Positions 1-12,704 of a stretch of DNA of 64,000 nucleotides are shown piece after piece. Source of the DNA: Lophium mytilinum (lineage: Eukaryota > Ascomycota > Dothideomycetes > Mytilinidiales > Mytilinidiaceae); NCBI GenBank assembly GCA_010093605.1, contig MU004191.1:1233832-1297831 (forward strand). Reading direction: 5' to 3'. The notes under the pieces were generated by a model. That model was given only the letters and a program-made list of their open reading frames with translations. It did no database searches and had not been told where the DNA came from. Every line of letters starts with the position of its first letter. The first letter of the stretch is position 1. Position numbers and translations under genes: made by a program.

Positions 1-11
1 ACCACCACCAT

Positions 12-99
12 TCTACTCTACTCTACTCTACTCTACTCTACTCTACTCTACTCTACTCTACTCTACTCTACTCTACTCTACTCTACTCTACTCTACTCT
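12..99. repeat. CTCTA pentanucleotide microsatellite
   Basis: About 17 near-perfect tandem copies of the 5-nt unit CTCTA. The array ends about 40 bases before the start codon of the small gene at 142, so it lies in its 5' leader or core promoter. As written it is a pyrimidine-rich strand, a composition often found in fungal promoters. Confidence 0.95.
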
Positions 100-141
100 T
101 GCTTCGGCTCCGCCCACCATCTATACACCATCTCCGAAACC

Positions 142-461
142 ATGCCCAACCTCAGCAACATCATCACCTGCATCGCGACCGCCTTCCGGGCTGTATCTGA
201 GCGCCACCCGCCTCGTCTGGAGACCATCGAACGAGCCATCAAAGCGTCCGCGATGTTCAATACGGCCAAGGCTGAAGCAAAAGCAGTGGCCAAAGCAGCG
301 CGCAAGGCCGAGGGCGATGCCGTCTACAAAGGTATATGTAATTCACCATATTCGGTTAGCAGGTACTAACTGAAGTAGCTTGGATGGAGCACTTGAGACG
401 CAACGCCGGCAACCTCGACCCGCGGAATAGCCCTCATCAACGATTCGGTCCCCCTTGGTGA
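142..461 (+). CDS. small spliced gene, unknown function (89 aa)
   Basis: Two exons, 142-331 and 379-461, joined over a 47-nt intron (GTATAT donor, TACTAAC branch, TAG acceptor). The join gives 89 residues ending in GPPW. The middle third is rich in alanine and lysine (residues about 43-62) and looks like one amphipathic helix. There is no signal peptide, membrane segment or cysteine. I do not recognise a family. The intron signals are strong, and without splicing the frame would end shortly inside the intron, which favours a real gene. The start is the first ATG after the microsatellite. It could encode a small nuclear or mitochondrial protein, but nothing in the sequence decides this. Confidence 0.5.
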
Positions 462-2136
462 TAAGTCAGAGTAGGGACTGGAAGGTTCTCTTTCATCAGG
501 GAATGAGGCTCTCACTCATACGGAAACGAAGCTCTTCTTCATCACGGCGTTTCAAGCGATATACCCGGATTTGGAGTTTTCACGCTAGCGGCTTCTGGAC
601 GAACACGACTATATCTAGATGGCTTGCTGCATATGGTCTATACATAAGGGCTGTTTCCCAAATGGCGAATCGGCATGTCGGGGCAGGGCTCTAGCTGGTC
701 AGAATTTGATGACGACTTCACAATTTCAAACATTGCATCTTGTGTCCAGGGTGGCCTGCTCGTCCAATATCTTGTCATAGATCCATGTGCACCGTCTTAC
801 CACAGTCATGGGTCCCTCAATACGCCTCCTATAATCCAAATACGACGGGAAATCATCATGTTGCACAGCCGGTGAGCCTTTTAGGCCGCCTCGGACGGCA
901 GTATATGAGTGGTAGAGTATTACAGCGTTCCAGGTCTTGGATAGTGCGCTGAAGTACCACATGGAGTAGCAGAACAGTGTACAGAGATCTGTAATGATGT
1001 ACGGTACTGTATTGATCCTGAAAGTCTTGGAATCCACAAACAATGCCATATCCAACTGCTACAATTCGTCCGCGAAAATTCTCTCAAACAGGAACTCCAA
1101 CCCAGTTTCCAGTAAATACTCCCCCTCTAGTTTCACAAAGGCGCCTCGTCGTCAGTGCACCACACGCTACAGGGTCCTCCCAAGCCCTCCAATGCAACCG
1201 CGCCTCCTTCCTATGTCGATATAGCGCTACCATCCACGCAAAACGTGGCCAGACGCACCTCACTGACACGACAGAAACACCCAGCGCCACAATATCACCG
1301 CCCTCGTGGCATCTGAGCCGCCCGCCACCAACTCTAGCCCCTCCATCCTGCGTCACTCTATCCTGCACGCTGCATACTTGCATCAACCATGCAATCTCAA
1401 AGATTAAAAAACTCACACCCTTGCATAGGGTCGGCCATCCCTCCACCCGCATCACCATTACCCCCTCTGCCTTGACCACGAATCCCACCGCCCCGGCCAC
1501 CATCCCGCCCGCGCCACACCCTCACTGTCTCACCGTCCTGCCGTCGTTCGACCCAATAAATCCCGCTCTCCCGCTGCCCGGCCGTCCCTCCTCGACCCGC
1601 CCCGCGTGACGGTTCTGGTTTTTGCGCATCACGCATATGACACTCCGTGGGCCGCTGCTGCTGGGGAATCTAGACTCGACACGGCAGGTGACGATCTCGC
1701 CCTCCATCTCTATGCAAGATCCCGCTACGCGACGTCGTATGCACGCGCAGCCCACATGCGAGGCGGAGCGGAGGGGGGGCAGCGATTCGCGAGGGGAGGA
1801 GGGGGGGGGGCATAACCCGGTGCTGCGGCCCTGGGCGGCTGAAAGCCAGGCGCTCGGGAAGTGGGATCGGGATGACGGGGCGGCGCTGGCGGCGGCGGTA
1901 GGGTTCTGCCAAGCCCCGCGAAACGAACGTCGGGTGGGTGGTGTGAGAGGGGCGGGGTATGGTGTAATTCCGCTAAGTCATTAACTACCTATTTTTTGTC
2001 AACACACTAGAAGGCAAAGCCAGAGGCGTGTGACTGACTACTGCACTGTCTCAATTCCTCGCCGCTCTAGAGGCTTTTTTACTTTTGTGGGAGTTCTTTT
2101 TCTAACATCTGTCGAAAGTTTGTTAGCGGCGGAAAC
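462..2136. other. intergenic, no supported gene
   Basis: About 1.7 kb without a convincing gene. Several overlapping open frames exist on both strands between 1040 and 1980 but they are low-complexity and have no splice or family support. There is a C-rich stretch at 1260-1600 and a G-run of 11 at about 1800-1810. The last 150 bases are presumably the promoter of the oxygenase gene at 2137. Confidence 0.5.
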
Positions 2137-3653
2137 ATGTCGTTCTCGCACATCCCTATCCTCCCGCTCAGCGCGGCGCGCGACGAGGCGACGAAGCCCC
2201 GGTTCCTCGCCGACCTGCGCGACGCGCTGCTGAATGTCGGCTTTCTGTATCTCTCTGAGACGGGGCTGCCGGCAGGGCTGGTGGCGGATGTGGTGCGGGA
2301 GTGTCGGGATTTCTTCGAGACGCTGTCACTGGAAGAGAAGGAGGCCATTGAGATGAAGAATGAGAAGAGCTTTCTGGGGTGGAGTCGGGTGAGTGGTGAT
2401 GTTCTCTGTTTAGTCTTGTTTTCGTTATGTTTATGCATTGGATTGTGTCTGAGAGTTTGGTTTGTTGGGAGTCCATGATCACGTGTAGGAAAAGGAGAGA
2501 AGAAGATGGGAATGAAGGTTGATACAATATTTGTACAATCTAGTATATGCTGTCGTTCTATCATAAATGCGTTAGAGTTCATCACTATGTACTGGTATCC
2601 CCCAACTTCCTCCACCTCATTACTCTATAATACTTCTTCTGCCATACCATCGCTTTTCTCGCGTCTCTTCTAATGCAACGCAATGCCTTTTGTTCAATCT
2701 CCTGACCTCAAATTAGGTCGACAACGAGACTACAGCCCACAACCCAGACCACCGCGAGCAACTCGACCTCTCAACGCCCCAGCCCATCCCCTCGCCGACC
2801 GCGCCACTCTACCACAACCTCCTCGGGCCGAACCAGTGGCCCTCGCCCACACATCTCCCGGCGTTCCGCCCCGTCTTTGAAGACTACATGCGCCGCATGG
2901 CTTCTATCAGCACCTTCTTCACCTCGCTGATCGCCGAAGCCATTGGCCTCCCCGCGACGTCCTTCGACGGCTTCTTCGACGCCGATCAGCAGCACAAGCT
3001 CAAGATCGTAAAGTACCCCGAAGTCGCCATCCCGCCGCTGGGCCCATCCGCAACTGCCGAAGAGAAGCGGAACGAGGACATCGCGCGCCAGGGCGTCGGG
3101 CCGCACAAGGACTCCATGCTGACGAGCTACCTGCTGCAAGCGTCGCCGCAGGCCGGACTGCAAGCGCAGAACGCGCGCGGCGAGTGGGTAGACTGCCCGC
3201 CGATCGACGGCACGCTGGTGGTTGCAATCGGGCAGGGCATGGAGGCGCTGACAGACGGCGTGTGTGCGAGCACGACGCACCGAGTGCTGTCACCTCGCGA
3301 GGGCGAGGGGCCGCGATACAGCGTGCCGTTCTTCCAAGGCGTGAGCTACGACGCGCAGTTTGAAGCGATGGATGTGCCGAGTGCGGTGCTGAAGCTGAGG
3401 GACGAGGCGCGGAAAGGGAGGAAAGACGATGTTGAGTTTACGTTTGTGAAGGGGCGGTGGGGCCATCTCGGAGAGGCGACCTTGATGAATAGGATCAAGA
3501 GCCATCCTGATGTTGGCGAGAGATGGGTAGGTGCTAATCTTGGATGGATCTGTCGTACGACTATTGCTAACGGTAACACAGTATCCAGAGCAACTGGCCC
3601 AGATCCGCGCGCAACAGGCTCGAGAAGCTCAGGCTAAAAGCAAGGCTGCCTAG
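2137..3653 (+). CDS. 2-oxoglutarate/Fe(II)-dependent oxygenase (IPNS-like)
   Basis: Three exons (2137-2388, 2717-3526, 3582-3653) give 377 residues. The family (isopenicillin N synthase/DIOX) uses Fe(II), oxygen and usually 2-oxoglutarate to hydroxylate or desaturate small molecules in the cytosol. The N-terminal DIOX_N region covers residues about 5-120. The core carries the iron ligands H-x-D in GPHKDSML and the distal His in TTHRVLSP, followed by the R-x-S co-substrate motif (RYS). The first intron is 328 nt, long for this window; the second is 55 nt. The short last exon encodes a Gln/Ala/Lys-rich tail. No tailoring-enzyme cluster is beside it, only the bZIP gene converging from the right. 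The substrate cannot be told. Confidence 0.88.
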
Positions 3654-4064
3654 TGGCTGAATACTGCATGGGGGCTTGCGAGAGCCCCGCCGATACGTCG
3701 CTTCAGCCGTGTAGGTTTAGGATATCCTAGGATAGCGGACTTCTCTAAGTTGACTTCAGCTCTGGCGGTATGGTGTCCATGGTCTTGTTGACATGCAACG
3801 CTCTAGTGATATCATAGAAGTCTTCTTTTGGCAAGTCAGCCGAACGGCCAAATTGGCCGTCATATCGGGGATTTTTCGGCGCTTCAAGCACCGGCCGTGA
3901 TAGACAGGTGCTTGGCTGCAGCGGCCTCTGGGGAGCGCTAGTCGTATTGTTGTCGCTCGGACGATAGAAAATGGATGATGACAGGCCCACTTTTCCGTAA
4001 GCAGCCGTTGAACAATAGATGTGACCAAATGGAATCCAAATGTAGCCAAGGGTGTCTCGCGTGC

Positions 4065-5487
4065 TCAATGTTGTTCAACTTTCATGTTCGGGCCCATATG
4101 GTACATGATTTGCCCTTGTTCGCCCATCATGGGCTGAGGCATCATCTGTTGCATCTCTCCGGGATGGCTAGCGTTTGGAATGTACTGCTGGTGCCCTGGG
4201 TGGCTCGGATACGGAGGGTATTGGGCTTGCTGTGGTTGCTGAGCCATCTGCACGTTCATGTGTCGACGATACTCTTCGGGATGTGGGGAGTGGTTTGACG
4301 TCGGAGTTCCGTAACCCGCCATGGGCTGCATTGGCTGCTGGGCCATTGGCGCATTTTCCATGGGGTACATTGGCCGTCCGGTCGCGTCCATCACGTACGA
4401 GTACGGCATGTGGGAAGATTCGACCGGGTGGAGTGAGCTGTCTGGAACGCCAGGAACGGCGCCAGGATGCTGGTGCTGGTGGGAATGCGCGTGGTCGTTC
4501 CATCGAACGGCTTCTGAAGATCCAGAGACTTCTGCGAGGTTCCCTCCCGCTTCAAGAGACGAGGAGACAGAAGGAGGGTAGGAGGAATGCTGCGCCTGCC
4601 ACTGGTCGGCTTGCGAAACGGGCTGCTGGTTGGACACAGAATGCACGCTCCTGGCGGTGGATGTTGACGAGGGGCGCGGTTGGCTAAGCATTTGGATCCT
4701 GTCGGTTGGGGACGGGGCGTTTGCAGAGAGCATGTTGTTTTCTGCACTGCCCATCACGTTGCCTAAAATAAGAAATCCTGTCAGCACTGATTCAACGCGG
4801 CTTCTTGCAACTGAAATGGAGCTACCGTGTAAACTTCAGGAAAAGCAAAACTCGAGCGAACATGAGGGGAACGGTGGAAAAGGGAGTCTGTGGGTCGCGG
4901 AAGCCGTGCCCTGGGAGCCAAAAAAGCAAGAAAGACAGCCACAGGCGTTGAAATGAGGGATAGTGGGGATTCGATAGGGATTGGATCTGCACTCGCAACA
5001 ACGCACCTCCAGATGAATCTGCGCAGCCCAGAGAAGCGAGGGCATGGCTCAGCCGCGTCCGCAGCACGGCGTTCTCGTTCTCTAGCTCCTCGTTCCGCCG
5101 TAGGATCTCGGTGAGCCTCGAGGTGCTGCCGGTGTCCTGCTGGGACGAGAGCTCGGCAATCCGGCGCTCGAGAGATTCGATGTGGTCCTTGGTCCGCTGG
5201 CGGATGGCGCGCTGGGCCTCGCGGTCGTTGGCGCGCTTGCGTTCTAGCTGGGCGGCGGTGAGAGTGGTGACGCTACGGGTGCCTGCCCTCGAGGGCCGAC
5301 GCTTCGCCCCGGCCATACTCGAGGACTTCCTGCTGTCGGAGCCGGAGGAGTAGCCCTCGTGGGAGGGCGACTTCTTCATGCTCGCCATATGCGGCGAGGC
5401 GATGTAGCTGTTCGTACTCATCGGGCTTAGGGGGTAGGCGTGGCGGTAGTCGATGGGGGTAGAGCCGAGATGTCTGAGGGAAGTCAT
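4065..5487 (-). CDS. bZIP transcription factor
   Basis: Two exons on the minus strand, 5487-5007 and 4762-4065, joined over a 244-nt intron, give 392 residues. The basic region (about residues 70-95, ERKRANDREAQRAIRQR) is followed by a coiled-coil leucine zipper with the heptad ending NEELENENAVL. The rest is disordered: a Ser-rich N-terminus and a Gln/Met/Pro/His-rich C-terminus typical of activation regions. In the fungal NxxAQxxFR alignment the DNA-contacting Asn is Asp (DREAQRAIR), a variant I recall from other fungal bZIP proteins. An upstream in-frame ATG at 5586 would add 33 residues. The gene converges with the oxygenase, 411 bp apart. Targets are unknown. Confidence 0.88.
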
Positions 5488-5802
5488 GGAGGTTCGCGAG
5501 AGGGGCGGTGACGGGCAGCCAGCAAGATATGTCAGCGTGGGAGTGGGAGAGTGGGCAGCAACAATAACAGTGCACGGCGAAATCAAGATGACGACGAGAG
5601 CAGTGACGGGGGATGAGGCAGGGTCTCTGCACGGGGAGCGGTGTGGTGCGTGGACTTGGGCCAGCAGGCAGCGCGCTGGGACGGTTGATGAAGGAAATTG
5701 AGTGGCCTCGGGGTGGGTTCGTCAACGAGGCGCGCAGCAGGGCCTCGCAGTCTAATACCCATCAGGTGAGGCCAGGAGAGAGGCTGCTGGTGGGCCGGTG
5801 CC

Positions 5803-5835
5803 GCCATCAGGGAGCCATCAGGGAGCCATCAGGGA
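5803..5835. repeat. 3 x 11-bp tandem repeat
   Basis: Three perfect head-to-tail copies of GCCATCAGGGA. They lie about 320 bp upstream of the bZIP start codon, so possibly in its promoter or 5' leader. Confidence 0.9.
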
Positions 5836-6947
5836 GCATGCCACACTGCTACTCCCACCTGCATGGCCGCCATGGGTACCACTCTCTGCAGGGCCGCGTG
5901 CAGACGCCGCGGTCGGACCGCAAGCCGCCCAGTCCTCGAGTGCAGCATGCAGCGTGGCCGAACGTTGGAGAGCGTGGCCAGCCAAGCGTCTCCGGCATAC
6001 CGGTACACACGTGCGTTGCGGGGAAGGGGCCTCGTGGTTTCACCTTCAAACTTTGGAGACGAGCAGGCTCAGCGTGGCCAGTGTGCCCTCTGCCCTCTCA
6101 TCCTCGCCGCCCAACGCCGGCATCCTCACAGCTGCCGACCCCCCGTTCATACGCCGACCACACTGCTGCCCGTCGCCCGACTGTCTGTGTGAGTGCTGCC
6201 CCATCTACTACGGCACCAGCCGGCTGCGACAGGCTCCCCAACGGCCGTCGTACTGCCCGTGGTGCTGCCGTGCTGCTGCCCATAGTGCCCAGCGGCGATG
6301 CCGTGTCGAGAGATGAAGAACATCGCATCGCGGCGAGAACGCCGTCATCGGCACGCCCTGGACCCAGCACCCCCGGCCATGGAAGCGAGGGAAGTGCTTC
6401 CACCGACGTGGGACATCCCGGCACCCACACCAGTGACACCAATAACCACAGGCCACCACCACGATCAAGGCGTCGGCCTTATCATGCTGCCTGCCTTCGC
6501 GAGCCGCTGTCTGTCGGTCGGCAGTAGCCCTTCAGCTGGCTCGGCGGCAGAGCTACGGGCGTGCGTGGCGCAATCCCACAGCATCCTCAGCGTTGTTCCG
6601 TGTTCGACGACAGCTTCTGCGCTTCTGCGCGCGCAGGTGCTGGTCCCGGGTCTGTGCCGGCCGGCCGCGAGAATTTCCATGCGTGCTTAGCGCAGCGCTT
6701 TGGGGACTTCTGCCGCCCTCGGAACCAACCACCACCGGTCCACGCACGTGGAGCGCCAGGGGCAGGCCCAGTCCGCCAAACTCTGTAAAGCGGGGCCATC
6801 TCAGAATATTCTACGCCCACTCGACAGCCACCAGGGGCCACGCCCTGTCGTCCGCTTGCTCGCGTGTTGCGCCGTCGGTGCGCCTTGGGGGACGGCCTCG
6901 CTGCATCTCCCGACTCTGGTGTCCGGCATATGGCGCCCTGCTTTTCT

Positions 6948-7028
6948 AGTCGGCCCTCGAGGCATTCCAGTCGGCCCTCGCTGCATTCTAGTCGGTCCTC
7001 GCTGCCTTCTAGTCGGCCCTCGTCGCAT
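6948..7028. repeat. about 4 x 20-21 bp minisatellite
   Basis: Four imperfect copies of a unit built around AGTCGGCCCTCG. Because the unit is 21 nt (7 codons), one forward frame shows a 7-residue periodic VGPR pattern. No gene structure supports translation. Confidence 0.85.
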
Positions 7029-7469
7029 TAAATGACGGTAGGCGCCGTTGTCGTCGACGTCGACGACAAAGGAGGCGCTGGGGGATGCGTCCAAGGCACT
7101 GCAGGGGCGCAATATGGCGCAACTATCTGTACCAGGTCTACCAGGAGCGCCGGTGGACTGCTCCCTGTGGTGGCCCTGTATACGGAACATTCCTGGCATT
7201 GTTGCTTGATTGGGAATCTCGCTTCAAGCGCGCCTACGCCGCTTCAGGCAGTCATCCCTACGGCCCGCTGCGCTATATCGTCGCTCTGCAGGCGACGAGA
7301 AGGGTCAGCCCTCGTGGAAACATTCGCGCTGCACACCCATTCGGCCTCCCCTCGCAGGGCTGCTCCAATCCCAGTTCATCCGCGCACAGGCATTTGCTGG
7401 CTTGCTGAAAGTTTAAAACATCAAATCGCGGACTGACATCAGCAGAAATTCGACCGGAACGCCCCCAAC

Positions 7470-7906
7470 CTAACCAGGCTGCCTGCTCGCTGCCACAGCG
7501 TCGCTAATAAGGTTTTCAAGCCCCTCACGCAAAGCATTGCACGTTGTGCATTCCCGTTCGTCCGCCGTAGGCTGCTCGTCGAGGACCTGGAGGATGTGCA
7601 GCAGGCTTGGGAGCCGCATGAGGGGCTTGAGGGGCAAGTGGACACACGGGGGAGTGATGCGGATGGGATCGGAGACGGGACAAGCCCCGACCGGACGCCG
7701 CGCTGGCCTTGTGGCCCTGTCATGCACCCAGCGATGGCGGTTCTTTTGCTTTTGACGGGAGGCTTGCGATGACTTGGGACGGCTCGTGGAGGTGATGGAG
7801 TGGTGCTGGACCGTTCGGGCAAAGGTTGTGCCTCCGCGATCTCATCAGAGGCACGACGTCTGGTTCGGGTCAAGTCCGCCGCTTTAGAACCCGAGGAAGA
7901 GGACAT
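7470..7906 (-). pseudogene. possible degraded gene, unknown family
   Basis: An ATG at 7906 opens a frame with a Ser/Arg-rich start, and a second frame ending at 7470 reads like ordinary protein, with a Leu-rich helical stretch (LPSLLHILQVLDEQP) and a C-x2-C pair (CTTCNA). The two pieces lie in different frames and I see no convincing intron between them, so this is either a broken gene or a coding exon whose partners I missed. I do not recognise the family. It is the only stretch in the 5.5-9.9 kb region with protein-like composition. Confidence 0.25.
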
Positions 7907-8506
7907 CCCCACGCCCAATCACCCAGCGTAAGCGCCCTATTCCTAAGAGGCGATCACGCCGCTAGCTTGGTGTCAGTCGCCGTCGCTTGCTGTTCTAGTC
8001 CCTGCACGCGCGCTCATCCCACCAAATTTCAAAACTCCTAGGGTTCGCCAGAAGTAGTATTGACGATAGACAGATGAGATATTGGCCGATAGCACTTGCC
8101 ACTCTTTGCACCGTCCGACCGTCCGCACTGAGAATTCAGCAGACAGACTTTGATCGTGCGTCCGGGGTGCCCGCCAGCCGTCTTCCGCCACCGCAGAATC
8201 CTTCGGTTGCCCTGGTTGGAGACGGGAACGGGACAGAGAAAACCTTCGACGCAGTGTGGCACGCATGAAGACGGTGAGAGACGCCCGCGTATAGGTTGCA
8301 GACTTCGGCCAAATTGTTGCAGATTTCGACCTCGGCATTGACCGAGATAGACCGAATCTCCACCGCACACAGAGTTATGACCGGTGAAAGGGCGCCATTT
8401 TGTACTGGAGGTTGCATAAGCCGTTCTCCCATGCTTCTGGGATGCACCTAATGATCGTGAGCATGTGAAGCAAGTCTAGCAGAGTTCTGTATCAATCGGT
8501 ATCACT

Positions 8507-8553
8507 GCGGACATCAAACGCCGCACCACGGCGGACATCAAAGACCGCACCAC
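8507..8553. repeat. 2 x 23-bp direct repeat
   Basis: Two copies of a 23-bp unit beginning GCGGACATCAAA and ending CCGCACCAC, separated by one base and differing at two positions. Confidence 0.85.
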
Positions 8554-9889
8554 CACGGCTACCATTCGTGGAACATCTAAGCAAAGCTTTTTCAGCGTCG
8601 TCACCGCGCGCAAAACGCATGGTCTGGCACGAGAGCGGTGTGGCTGGCGGCCAGCAGAGCACACACACCTCGAGGCAACTGGTGCTTGCTCGGCGAAGGC
8701 CGCTAAACGGCCGTAGAAGCTTGGAAGACGCTCAAGTGGCCTAAGGCACGTCAGCCGCGAGCCGTGCGGGACCTGGGGTACTGCTGCGAGCGACGTCGCG
8801 ACGCGCACCACGTCCCTTCGGATCGTGAGGCCGCTTCAGGCACTGCATTGCGATCCGCGACTGGGCCAATAGTTCGCCATAGCAACCACATGGAGCTGCA
8901 GAGAATGAAAATGAGGCGTACGAGGATACGAGGCGCGCTGATGAACCGCGGATGGCGATCGAGGGGTCTGACAGTTTGATGCTGTGGGGGGCATACCCCG
9001 TCGGCGCGTATAGTCCGTCGGAATAGGTGTGATGGTGGTGAGCAATTTTCAGCAAAAGTTCGCGATGCTACTGCGGGCGATCGTCCAACCACGAGGCTGC
9101 ACGCAGTAGCGGCCGTGCTGAGACCGTGAGAACTTCTCGAAGCTTGCATCATGCAGGCGGAGCTGTTTCTGGATAGCCAGCTGTGTGGCGGTAGGCTAGC
9201 AGCACGATGCGCCCATGGGCGTTGAAACACGGAGGGGGTCGGCTAGATTGGCGGCCACGAGGCGCATCCCAATCCTGAAACCGGGGGACGATTGCGCTGA
9301 CACAATAGACTTTGCGCCCACCCTCCCTTGCCATGAGTCGTCCCACCACAAACGCCTGCTGTTAGCTTTCACAGAAGATGAAGGGGTGTGTGCCTCGCAA
9401 TGGTGCCTAATCCAGCCTAAGCGTTAGGGCTCCCTCGTGGCGTCCCGGACCCGCGACCGCGCTAAAACATTGCACATCAAAAGGGATGTTGGATGCCGTC
9501 ATGTCAGTGGCCAGCGGCCTCATGCACCGAAAAATTGCTTGCCGTCGGTCATTCGGGAAACGGGAAATCCCGTAGGCCTAACAGCGAATCACCCGGCGTG
9601 CCAAGTGCGTGTCTAAACAGATCCATATGGCCTCGTTGGTAGTCGACTATCTAGCGCCGATTCCAAATTCAACACCAAGATGGGCAATCTCGTCCTCGAT
9701 GCCCAGCCCAGATCTCGGTAAAAGCCCTGATAACATCGAAGACTCGTCGAACAATGCAGGAACATTCCCCGCTAGCCCGGGGAGCCACACGCTCTGCATT
9801 GATGACGCCGACGTCGGGAGCTGAGGAAGGTGGCGGACACTACGCCGGCTAGCAGACTACATTTCATGTACGACCGTCCGACTCACCGC

Positions 9890-11672
<1,783 letters not shown>

Positions 11673-12704
11673 TTTGATTCCGGTGAAATCTGGCAGGTCT
11701 GGGGGAAGTGGGACAAGTGTTTCAAGGGCAACAGGTGAAGTGACGGGAGCAATGAGGCATGCTGATGTTCAAATAGTCGCAGCGATGTTCCTTTCTGGGC
11801 CCCCGGAGGACGACCTCCCGCGGCTGTTCAAGTACAGGCGTCGCAGCATCGAGACGTGCGGGTGGTTAGCATCAAACTATAGAGACGCCGCACGAGGACG
11901 AAGTGCTCAATGGCAAGCAGGCGGTTGAACGTCGGTCTCTTAATCAGACGGGATGAGGCTTGGTGTCGCATTCTGCCAGAGCGCGATGGCGGATGGGACG
12001 GGCGGTGGAAGGAAGCGCGGGCCGTGATAGCAGCTCGGTGGGACATGGACTGGAAACATTGCGAGTGGGGTGGTGGGGTGAGGGCTCCCGGTCACCGTAC
12101 TTCGTGCCTAGGTATGTACAATGTTTTAGCTGGAACGCGCATCCTGGGCCTGTATCGGCTTTTGCTCCTTCGGCTTATGACAGAACAACCGACAATGGCT
12201 ATTGAGGCTGTGATCGACATCGGTGAGCGTTGGCGGGGATGTACGAAAAGTGGTGGCAGTCGGAAACGTTGGCTACCTTCAGAACGTCTGAACATGCACC
12301 GAAAACGCCCCGATCGCCTGCAAACTCCGCAAGTCGCCTCAGCATGCATCAAGAGCAGCTGATCATTAGCTGTTCGGCTCGAAGCTACATGGTGCGGTAT
12401 TGAACTGCATTTTCTGCAGTGTGAAGGCGACCCAATGCACCAGCATTTCAAAAAGCTCCGCAGAGCAAATCACTGGGAGTACCCAGGTAGCCGGCAGTGC
12501 TAGCGGGCACTATACTCGTTTGAGAAACGGATGCGCGCTTCCCCAAACGAACTCTGTCCGCGACTTCATGCCGCTCCCTCCGCGCGACCATCCCGCATTG
12601 TGCAGTGTACAGTTCTGTATATAATGCCTTACCGTATAGACCGCCTTGCTGTATCCGCGCGGGATTGACACGCTATCCCTCTCTCGGTTTCCTCCGCTGG
12701 TGTC
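11673..12704. other. divergent promoter region of GH1 and DUF1479 genes
   Basis: About 1 kb between two start codons pointing away from each other. Open frames inside (for example 11910-12362) have no family or splice support. It contains the paired GTGGGG motifs listed separately. Confidence 0.6.
12065..12078 (+). promoter_or_regulatory. two adjacent CreA-like sites
   Basis: Two copies of GTGGGG, matching the known CreA consensus SYGGRG, at 12065-12070 and 12073-12078. They are about 400 bp upstream of the beta-glucosidase start and about 630 bp upstream of the DUF1479 start. Paired CreA sites are the usual functional arrangement, so glucose repression of the beta-glucosidase is a reasonable inference; the motif is short and could occur by chance. 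Confidence 0.4.

Larger units (their letters stand above)
5488..9889. other. 4.4 kb GC-rich gene-poor region
   Basis: No gene can be supported here apart from a possible broken frame at 7470-7906. Many medium open frames (up to 304 codons at 5613-6527) are of low complexity and overlap on both strands, as expected from GC-rich noncoding DNA. The region holds several short tandem repeats, listed separately. It is not AT-rich, so it is not a strongly RIP-mutated block. The left end must contain the bZIP promoter. Confidence 0.5.

Noticed and set aside
1043-1609. 188-codon Pro/Thr/Ser-rich plus-strand frame
   Set aside because: Consists of C-rich sequence that avoids stops by composition; the opposite strand is equally open and no homology is apparent.
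5613-6527. 304-codon plus-strand open frame
   Set aside because: Low-complexity Pro/Arg/Ser/His composition in GC-rich DNA, overlapping open frames on both strands, no family signature and no splice context.
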